Of a stretch of DNA of 64,000 nucleotides, positions 58,308 through 64,000 are shown one piece after another (positions within the stretch are counted from its first letter, which is position 1; every line of letters starts with the position of its first letter). The stretch covers positions 1 to 64,000 of the forward strand of contig JAHZAR010000004.1 in NCBI GenBank assembly GCA_019423835.1, read 5' to 3'. This DNA comes from Clostridiales bacterium. Lineage in GTDB: Bacteria; Bacillota; Clostridia; Lachnospirales; Lachnospiraceae. The position numbers were made by a program, and so were the translations under genes. The notes beneath the pieces are model-generated. The model made no database searches. It was not told the DNA's origin and saw only the letters and a program-made list of their open reading frames with translations.

Positions 58308-59276
58308 CTATTTTTTCAGATATTCAAGATTTACCGCATGCTCCGGCATCTGGCCGTTTATGACTCTTTCTATCTCTTTCGCCAGCATCGGCAGGATTTC
58401 ATCGCCGATATCTGCGGTTCCCCCTCCCACGTGAGGCGTCACCACAATCCCCGGCGTCGTGAGGAGACTATCGTCTTCCTTCAGCGGCTCGTTTTCCACA
58501 ACGTCCAGTCCTGCTCCTGCCAGCTTTCCGCTGCGCACTGCCTCAGCCAGCGCCTGATCGTCTACCAGGCCGCCTCTTGCCGTGTTGACGAGAATTGCCC
58601 CGTCCTTCATCTGACTGATCTCCTCTGCGCCGATCATATGGCGGTTGCTGTCTGTAAGCGGCACATGAAGAGAAATCACATCGGAGGTCTTTAAGAGCGT
58701 CTCCAGCGGCACATAGCGAAGCCCAAGCTCCTGCTCCCGCTCTGGAGACAGGCGGAACGGGTCATAGTACTGAACCTCCGCTCCAAAGGCCTGGGCCTTC
58801 TTTGCGGTCTGACGCCCGATATTTCCGGCTCCTATAATTCCTACCAGCTTTCTGTTCAGGGTATAGGACTGATTGATATAGGTGTTTTTGCTCCAGACAC
58901 CTTTTCTCAGACTGTCCATGTGATCGATGAGATGGCGTCCTACCGCCAGCATCAGCATAACGGCCAGCTCCGATACCGCCGGAGCGTTGGCGCCGGGCGT
59001 ATTGGCCACCACGACACCGTTCTTTCCTGCCGCTTCAATATCCACCGAGTCAAAACCGGCTCCCCAGCGGATAATCATCTTTAACCCCTTGTTCCTCTCG
59101 ATAACATCCTGCCTTGCCTTGAAGATCCTGAGAACCATAATGTCGGCATCTGTCATCTTCTGATACTCTTCCTCTGTCTCCACCTTTGTAAGTGTGCAGT
59201 CCAGATTTTCAAACATGGCTTTCAGTCTTTCATATGTATGAGCCGGATAATTGCCGGCCAGCACAACCTTTGTCAT
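58308..59276 (-). CDS. D-2-hydroxyacid dehydrogenase (NAD-dependent)
   Basis: A 322-residue D-isomer-specific 2-hydroxyacid dehydrogenase of the phosphoglycerate/hydroxypyruvate/glyoxylate reductase type, interconverting 2-oxo and 2-hydroxy acids. The nucleotide-binding motif is VGIIGAGNIGRQTAKKA (about 146-162). Catalytic residues appear as VNTARGGLVDD (Arg), VVENEPLKEDD (Glu) and VVTPHVGGGTADIG (His). No ACT domain is present, arguing against SerA. It is 90 bp downstream of the aldolase gene in the LysR-flanked operon, so the two probably act on the same carbon skeleton. Confidence 0.88.
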   Translation of the reverse strand: MTKVVLAGNYPAHTYERLKAMFENLDCTLTKVETEEEYQKMTDADIMVLRIFKARQDVIERNKGLKMIIRWGAGFDSVDIEAAGKNGVVVANTPGANAPAVSELAVMLMLAVGRHLIDHMDSLRKGVWSKNTYINQSYTLNRKLVGIIGAGNIGRQTAKKAQAFGAEVQYYDPFRLSPEREQELGLRYVPLETLLKTSDVISLHVPLTDSNRHMIGAEEISQMKDGAILVNTARGGLVDDQALAEAVRSGKLAGAGLDVVENEPLKEDDSLLTTPGIVVTPHVGGGTADIGDEILPMLAKEIERVINGQMPEHAVNLEYLKK

Positions 59277-59366
59277 ATTTCACCGCTCCGTTTCTCTATA
59301 TTCTGACTAGCATTCTGATCCTGTTTTATAACCTGCTGTCTCTGTTCTCCAGATCCTCCGCCTTCT

Positions 59367-60380
59367 CTAGCGAAGTTTGTCGGCTGTCTGTTCCATCAGC
59401 TCCTTAGACGGGCTCTTCTTGTCGATTTCCGATACCTCGCAGATAAGCCTGAACAGATCGACTCCCTTTTCCTCTGCCACAGCCTGGAAGGTCTTTACAA
59501 AGCTGGAGTGGCAGCCGCTGTAGCCCAGAACCACGTCAAGAGGCTTCACCGGGTTATGATAGCTGTGCTTCTCCATAGCCGGCTCCAGTCTGTTTTTGAT
59601 GAAGCTTAACATGCCGTACAGATCGATTTCCTCCATCTGTCCCAGCCTTCTCATCATGGCGGCGCAGATCTCTGTCGGCAGGTTTCCTGCGCTTCTGGCC
59701 ATTCCCATCAGGCCGCAGTCCAGAATATCCGCCCCGTTCTCAAAGGCGGCGATGGCGTTGGCAGCGGAAAGCCCCAGATTATTGTGGCAGTGGAAGGCTA
59801 CCGGGATCGATACAGCCTCCGACAGCTTTCTCGTGTACTCGGCTACCTGCTCCGGAAGCATGGTTCCTGCTGAGTCCATGATTGTAATCTCGTCAAGACC
59901 AGCCTCCTCCAGCCGCTTTCCCTCCTCAGCCAGCTCGTCGGCTGTCAGAAGATAAGCCTTCATGGCTGAATAGTAGGCTTTCATCCCTCTCTTTTTAATG
60001 TCTGCTATTGCCTGCAGAGCGATGGATCCGTCTCCTGCATCGGCTCCCACCCTCAGGAAGGCCAGGCCGTTCTCTGCCGCCATATCTACGTATTTTTCCC
60101 TGTACCGCTTTGCGTTCAGGAACATTCCGATCTCGCTGCCCCTGTTCAGATATTTTTTCGCGATTTCCAGATACTCGCTGTCTGTCAGCGCATTGGTAAA
60201 GCCGGCCACCTCATAGGCGCCGATTCCGCCTGCGTTTCCAAACTCGATGATCGGCACTTTGCAGGAGGTAAGCCCGTCAAGCACCATATCTGTAATCTCC
60301 GCCGAAAATCCCTTGCCTACTACATTTGCCCCGTCTCTCAGGGTGCAGTCCATTAACTGAATTTTTTTCTTATTACTCAT
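59367..60380 (-). CDS. HMGL-like aldolase (4-hydroxy-2-oxovalerate aldolase-like)
   Basis: A 337-residue DRE-TIM metallolyase. MDCTLRDGANVVGKGFSAE carries the metal-binding Asp and catalytic Arg (LRDG). ITIMDSAGTMLPEQVAEY and PVAFHCHNNLGLSAANAIAAFENGADILDCGLMGMARSAGNLPTE carry the HxH metal ligands and the family pattern of 4-hydroxy-2-oxovalerate aldolases, which split to pyruvate plus an aldehyde. No partner acylating aldehyde dehydrogenase is nearby. The ATG at 60380 has GGAGA upstream. It is divergent from the LysR regulator, with the promoter overlapping candidate LysR sites. Confidence 0.85.
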   Translation of the reverse strand: MSNKKKIQLMDCTLRDGANVVGKGFSAEITDMVLDGLTSCKVPIIEFGNAGGIGAYEVAGFTNALTDSEYLEIAKKYLNRGSEIGMFLNAKRYREKYVDMAAENGLAFLRVGADAGDGSIALQAIADIKKRGMKAYYSAMKAYLLTADELAEEGKRLEEAGLDEITIMDSAGTMLPEQVAEYTRKLSEAVSIPVAFHCHNNLGLSAANAIAAFENGADILDCGLMGMARSAGNLPTEICAAMMRRLGQMEEIDLYGMLSFIKNRLEPAMEKHSYHNPVKPLDVVLGYSGCHSSFVKTFQAVAEEKGVDLFRLICEVSEIDKKSPSKELMEQTADKLR

Positions 60381-60443
60381 CTCTGCTCTCCTGTCATTTC
60401 CTGTAAATTTTGGCTTCGCCAATCTTTTTTTTCTTCTGTAAAT

Positions 60444-60504
60444 ATGGTATCATCCTCATATAACAAAGTCTAACAGTAATTTTTTCTTATCTTAACAAGT
60501 CAAA
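60444..60504 (-). promoter_or_regulatory. Aldolase operon promoter with candidate LysR sites
   Basis: Minus strand: TTAGAC (60473-60468), 18-bp spacer, TACCAT (60449-60444). On the plus strand TAACAAAGTCTAA (60461-60473) and TAACAAGTCAAA (60493-60504) form a direct repeat 32 bp apart. One covers the -35, the other lies upstream, as for LysR activation/recognition sites. The remainder of 60381-60632 shows no gene. Confidence 0.45.
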
Positions 60505-60632
60505 TATTGTGATAATGGTTTTACCAGACTGCTCATGTCTGCAGAGAAAGCCAGGGGACACAGAGAAACCGGCTGCGAAAAATCAGCGCTTGGCTGGATA
60601 TTCTCCGGCCAGTTCCCGGAACAGGAGGCATT

Positions 60633-61619
60633 ATGAATCTGAAAAGTATCGAATATTTTCTGTGCGCAGTGGAGGAGATGAATATCACGCGGGCGGCCGA
60701 TCGCCTGTTTATCAGCCAGCAGGCTTTGAGCAGCCACATCAAGCGGCTGGAGGAGGAGTACGGCGTCTGTCTGTTTGAAAGGCGTCCCTCCTTCCACCTG
60801 ACGCTGGAGGGGGAGCAGATGGCTTTTTACGGACGGCAGATCCTGGAGGCGGAGGCAAAAATGAAGGCAGCCTTCTCTGATATCAGCGAAAACTGCCGCG
60901 CTACTCTGAACGTGGGAATCTCCCGGCTGAGAGGAGGCGTGTTCTTTCCTCTTATCTGGAAATTCTACCACCCGGAACACCCGAATATCTCCATTGAACT
61001 GACCGACGGCAACAGCGCCAGACTCGACGAACTTCTCCAGACGGGAAAACTGGATCTGTATATCGGCATCGACACCCCTCAGAGCCCAAACTTAAACCGC
61101 ATTGAGCTTGCCAGGGAAAAGGTGCAGTGCTGCTTTTCCATCTCCCTCTTAAAGAGCTTCTATCCAGATTCCTGGGAGGAAATCCTTATGGATTTTTCCG
61201 CTGAAAACGGGGCGGATCTGGAGCGGATCTCAAGGCTCCCTTTTATCACGCTTCGTCCGGGCAACCGGCTGAGAAAGGGGATTGATCAGTTTTTCTCCCG
61301 CCTTTTTAAACCGCAGTTTGCCCTGGAATGCGATGAGCAGAGCCTGGTCTACGAGATGGCAAAAAGCGGGGCCGGCGCCGGCCTCCTCTCCCCTGTGGTA
61401 TTCTACGAACACCGGTACGGATCAGACGACGGAAATCCTGATTTCCATGTATTCCCCATTGTAAATAAGATCCCGGAAAACATCCTCTATCTGGTTTACC
61501 GGAAGGACTATCCGCTTCCCCAGTATGCCATGGATTTCATCCAGGACGCCTCCATGGTATTCCGAAGCTACTCCAGGACCATCGCAAAGCACTATTCCAT
61601 CAAAAAAGAAAAGCAGTAG
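60633..61619 (+). CDS. LysR-family transcriptional regulator
   Basis: A 328-residue LysR-type regulator. The N-terminal winged helix is MNLKSIEYFLCAVEEMNITRAADRLFISQQALSSHIKRLEEEYGVCLFERR, followed by the linker helix and a periplasmic-binding-like effector domain (about 90-300; NVGISRLRGGVFFPLIW, GKLDLYIGID). GGAGG precedes the ATG. It is divergent from the aldolase-dehydrogenase genes and convergent with the DctM-like module. By LysR convention it most likely controls the divergent catabolic genes in response to a pathway intermediate. Confidence 0.93.
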   Translation: MNLKSIEYFLCAVEEMNITRAADRLFISQQALSSHIKRLEEEYGVCLFERRPSFHLTLEGEQMAFYGRQILEAEAKMKAAFSDISENCRATLNVGISRLRGGVFFPLIWKFYHPEHPNISIELTDGNSARLDELLQTGKLDLYIGIDTPQSPNLNRIELAREKVQCCFSISLLKSFYPDSWEEILMDFSAENGADLERISRLPFITLRPGNRLRKGIDQFFSRLFKPQFALECDEQSLVYEMAKSGAGAGLLSPVVFYEHRYGSDDGNPDFHVFPIVNKIPENILYLVYRKDYPLPQYAMDFIQDASMVFRSYSRTIAKHYSIKKEKQ

Positions 61620-61639
61620 GAATCTCCCGTTTTTTTCAA

Positions 61640-61720
61640 CAAAAAAAGGCAGAGTGGAGAGAAGCCGTCCGCCGTTTTTATGTAATCGGCTCTCTCCATT
61701 CTGCCTTTTATCTTTTTCTT
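61640..61720. terminator. Bidirectional terminator after the LysR gene
   Basis: AAAAAGGCAGA...GGAGAG-AGCCG pairs with CGGCT-CTCTCC...TCTGCCTTTT across a long stem with an 18-20 nt loop. A-run on the left and T-run on the right allow use by both convergent transcripts. Confidence 0.85.
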
Positions 61721-61733
61721 CCTGTCTTCTGTC

Positions 61734-61958
61734 TTAGTCGCCGGATTTCCAGTGGAACACATAGCTCATCAGGAATGCGGCGATGGCTGCCAGAGAACAC
61801 ATAATGCAGACCGGCGCCTCAAGATAATCCTGAGCCCACAGCGCAAGGCTTCCATTGACAGTCACAACTGCCGCCGTCTGTACCACGATATAGCACACGC
61901 CCAGAACGACCGCCGCTGCAATGCAGAGGACAAATATAACATTCAGCAGTTTTTTCAT
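61734..61958 (-). CDS. Small two-helix membrane protein next to a DctM-like permease
   Basis: A 74-residue protein with two hydrophobic helices (about 5-28 and 46-66). I do not recognise a named family. ATG 61958 has GGAGGG at 8-bp spacing and begins 5 bp after the DctM-like permease stop codon. It resembles the small protein at 63625-63855 (shared MKKL start, a glycine-cysteine pair then YIV/YVA in helix 1, and YVF near the C-terminus), so the two appear paralogous. Position suggests a reduced DctQ-like small subunit of a TRAP-type carrier. That is inference; DctQ proteins normally have four helices and about 160 residues. Confidence 0.7.
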   Translation of the reverse strand: MKKLLNVIFVLCIAAAVVLGVCYIVVQTAAVVTVNGSLALWAQDYLEAPVCIMCSLAAIAAFLMSYVFHWKSGD

Positions 61959-61963
61959 CTCTA

Positions 61964-63328
61964 TCACCCTCCTATCAGCGGAAGAATTCCCAATCCCACC
62001 AGCACTCCTACCAGCACAATCGGAATACAGTAGTGGAAAATCAGAGGCTTAAACATTACGCTCACATCCTCAACTCCGGCAATACTGCTGGACACGAAGA
62101 TCGGGGAGGACATAGGCGGGGAAGCTCCCTCTGTGGAAGCAAAAATTAGGTAGCAGACTACTGCAGTTACCGGCGATACTCCTACGGCAACCATGGCTGA
62201 ATACGCTACCGGCCCGATGCTCACAGTAGTGGAAGTCGCGTTGAGCGGTCCTGCCACCAGGGCAATGATAAAGCCGATAATCAGAAGCATAACCACTTTC
62301 GGGAAAGTGAGAGATGCCAGGATGACAGTCAGCTCATCTCCAAATCCCGTCTCTGTGAGGGCATTGCTGCCGGCCATGGCGAACAGGGAAACAGCTCCGC
62401 AGGAACAGCATGTCTTTGCGGAAGAGCTGACCAGTTCAAACCATCCTTCCTTTGTCTTCGGGAGGAACCTGCGTCCCTCAATCATGCAGATTGCCATAAT
62501 AAGAACCGGAACCCAGATGATAATGTTCATCGCTCCGACTGCATCCTCTCCGAAGGAAGCAACCGTCTCCAGAACTTTTCCGACCGGCCCTGTGATAATT
62601 ACAAGAGGAATAGCGATTCCCAGGAACATGAAGAGGGAAGATCCTCCCTTTTTCACAGCCTTTCCCAGGCTCTCGATACGATCCTTCGGCACTGCCGGAA
62701 TGTGGTACTTGGAAACATAATACCTGGTCAGAAGCAGACGGTAAACCAGAGTCCACAGTCCGCCGCACAGCAGAGCGAAGTAAAGATCTCCGGCTTTCAC
62801 CGTTCCGGCCACTGCCGGAAGTCCCAGCATCAGGAACATGGATGAGGACGGCGGGATGCAGATTCCGAGTCCTGCGTTTCCTGTGTTCATTGTGGAGGCC
62901 ACTTCTTTGGGCCATCCGGACTCCTTCATCCATGGGATGGTAATGGAGCCTACCGTTGCGGCGTTGGCGCTGCTGGCGCCGGAAACCATGCCGAACAGGG
63001 CGCTGGCGCAGGCTGACACGTAAGCCGGGCCTCCTCTGAATCTTCCCAAAATAGAGTTTAAAATATCCACCAGTCTGTGGATGATTCCTGTCTTCATCAT
63101 GATGGATGACATAAAAGTAAACAGAATAATCGCTGCCATGACATCCTGTGTAACTGCATCCTTCAGGCTCGTCACAAAAGTCTGCGGTACGGTTCCGACT
63201 CCGTTAAAGGCACAGACAATCACCAGACCTATCAGCATAGCTTCCGCTATGCTTCTCTTTAAAAGCAGGTACCAGATCATGACAAATATGATATACACCA
63301 GAAAAGCTGTAATTCCGATTCCTATCAC
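61964..63328 (-). CDS. DctM-like (TRAP-type) large permease
   Basis: A 454-residue polytopic membrane protein with 11-12 hydrophobic helices, related to TRAP large permeases and the wider ion-transporter superfamily. DctM-like features include SALFGMVSGASSANAATVGSITIPWMKESGWPKEVASTMNTGNAGLGICIPPSSSMFLMLGLPA and SIGPVAYSAMVAVGVSPVTAVVCYLIFASTEGASPPMSSPIFVSSSIAG. It probably imports an organic acid using a Na+ or H+ gradient. The GTG at 63328 has GGGGAGG at 9-bp spacing; 21 upstream codons are also open. No DctP-type binding protein is visible in the window. Confidence 0.82.
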   Translation of the reverse strand: MIGIGITAFLVYIIFVMIWYLLLKRSIAEAMLIGLVIVCAFNGVGTVPQTFVTSLKDAVTQDVMAAIILFTFMSSIMMKTGIIHRLVDILNSILGRFRGGPAYVSACASALFGMVSGASSANAATVGSITIPWMKESGWPKEVASTMNTGNAGLGICIPPSSSMFLMLGLPAVAGTVKAGDLYFALLCGGLWTLVYRLLLTRYYVSKYHIPAVPKDRIESLGKAVKKGGSSLFMFLGIAIPLVIITGPVGKVLETVASFGEDAVGAMNIIIWVPVLIMAICMIEGRRFLPKTKEGWFELVSSSAKTCCSCGAVSLFAMAGSNALTETGFGDELTVILASLTFPKVVMLLIIGFIIALVAGPLNATSTTVSIGPVAYSAMVAVGVSPVTAVVCYLIFASTEGASPPMSSPIFVSSSIAGVEDVSVMFKPLIFHYCIPIVLVGVLVGLGILPLIGG

Positions 63329-63537
63329 GTTTTTTATCCCTCCCCTTTTGTATTTTTTCCAAATGCTCTGTTCTTTGGACAGCTTAATCATATCATTGTG
63401 CTATCCCAATATCCAACAGTATATTTTTCAGTTTTTCACAATGTTTATGTTGTGTTTTATCCCATTTCTCTGCAAGGTGGGAGGGAAGATTTCATCTCTT
63501 TGCGTTTCTGTACACCGGCATGCCTGCGATACTGCAA

Positions 63538-63573
63538 AGAGGGCTCCGAGCCTTTTACGGCTCGGAGCCCTCT
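63538..63573. terminator. Hairpin between the two permease modules
   Basis: A perfect 15-bp stem, AGAGGGCTCCGAGCC with GGCTCGGAGCCCTCT, loop TTTTAC. Only a short U-run follows (TTT on the minus strand), but stem strength and position after the small-protein stop support termination. Confidence 0.7.
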
Positions 63574-63624
63574 TAGTCTAAGATAATAACATAAAAATAT
63601 CTGCTGTTTATACCCTTTCGTGCA

Positions 63625-63855
63625 TTAATCCTCTGACTCTTTCTTCTCCCTGAAGACATAGTGGTACAGAAAACACAGCAGCCCGCTCACGGATGCTGCC
63701 GGAAAGATTACGCCGGTCACCCTCTCGAAAGCAATCATCATCTCAGGCTGCCCCAATACCAGGCAGAGGAACTGGCCAGCCACATAGATGCAGCCTCCCA
63801 GGAAAAAAATTAAAAATCCAATTAAAATAAGGTTCTGATACAGCTTCTTCATCAT
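63625..63855 (-). CDS. Small two-helix membrane protein, second copy
   Basis: A 76-residue protein with two hydrophobic helices (about 8-32 and 46-67) and a charged tail (REKKESED). It is a likely paralogue of the protein at 61734-61958. AAGGAGG precedes ATG 63855 at about 10 bp; a second ATG follows directly. It starts 14 bp after the stop of a DctM-like permease that runs off the window, repeating the permease-small protein order of the neighbouring module. Confidence 0.7.
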   Translation of the reverse strand: MMKKLYQNLILIGFLIFFLGGCIYVAGQFLCLVLGQPEMMIAFERVTGVIFPAASVSGLLCFLYHYVFREKKESED

Positions 63856-63869
63856 TTTCCATCAACCTC

Positions 63870-64000
63870 CTTAATGTGGTACCGGCAGGATTCCGAGACA
63901 TACCAGCGCAGCAATGGCTGTAATTGGAATGACAAACCATGTGATAAGCGGCATAAATATCTTCGGCGGATCACATTCCGTCAGCCCACAGGCCACAAAC
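63870..64000 (-). CDS. DctM-like permease, 3' end only (second module)
   Basis: A partial gene; only the last 43 codons are in the window and the 5' part lies beyond base 64000. The tail reads FVACGLTECDPPKIFMPLITWFV then IPITAIAALVCLGILPVPH and stop. It closely parallels the C-terminus of the permease at 61964-63328 (FKPLIFHYCIPIVLVGVLVGLGILPLIGG), with a final membrane helix ending in LGILP. It is followed by the 76-residue small membrane protein. Confidence 0.7.

Overview
This 64 kb window looks like a chromosomal segment of a spore-forming member of the Lachnospiraceae (Clostridia, low-to-mid GC Firmicutes). A Clostridium symbiosum/Enterocloster-like gut organism is a reasonable guess, but genus is inference. 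The evidence is the Firmicute sporulation block (spoVT-mazG-hup-rqcP-yabP-yabQ-divIC/ftsB-spoIIE-tilS-hpt-ftsH), spoVG, a DnaD/DnaI primosome pair, a long Prs, a large SRP RNA with an Alu domain, paired GlgC/GlgD, and strong AGGAGG ribosome-binding sites. I see no transposase, integrase, phage gene or CRISPR array. Nearly all genes are on the minus strand. Together with three tandem rRNA-type promoters at the left edge, this suggests an origin-proximal replichore read leftward.

Region 1 (1-13.6 kb). Three strong sigma-A promoters read left out of the window, probably into an rRNA operon. They are followed by a CvpA-family gene, a Cof-type phosphatase, a large TPR/coiled-coil protein, recR-ybaB-dnaX, a phosphofructokinase, SRP RNA (ffs), tadA, a radical-SAM activase, a DUF6128-like protein and a tRNA-Tyr/tRNA-Leu pair.

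Region 2 (13.6-27.1 kb). A GH13 enzyme with a structured intergenic region is followed by the sporulation and cell-division block. spoIIE encodes a short, apparently soluble SpoIIE and has a promoter with 21-bp spacing. spoVT and yabP each carry inverted repeats that include their Shine-Dalgarno sequence. NhaC and spoVG follow.

Region 3 (27.1-43.8 kb). This holds glgC-glgD (glycogen), asnS, an SbcD/SbcC-like nuclease and membrane-ATPase pair, a CPA2 antiporter, a zinc dehydrogenase, prs, dnaI-dnaD, a dense DnaA-box cluster, murC, and queT with a pseudoknotted leader that is a candidate preQ1 riboswitch.

Region 4 (43.8-64 kb, accessory metabolism). A decayed gene lies beside a truncated response-regulator remnant, followed by a DUF368 undecaprenyl-phosphate transporter. 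Next is an ABC importer operon with a Cof phosphatase, a nucleoside hydrolase and a sugar-phosphate isomerase, with an AraC-type response regulator upstream. A trehalose operon (treR, treP, treA) follows, in which treA carries an in-frame amber codon. Last come a LysR-controlled aldolase/2-hydroxyacid dehydrogenase pair and two tandem modules of a DctM-like permease plus a tiny two-helix membrane protein.

The most notable non-coding signals are the DnaA-box cluster at 41.2-41.5 kb, the spoVT promoter/RBS inverted repeat, the queT leader, and the 21-bp-spaced direct repeats upstream of the ABC operon. All family names come from recognition of motifs by eye; no database search was run.
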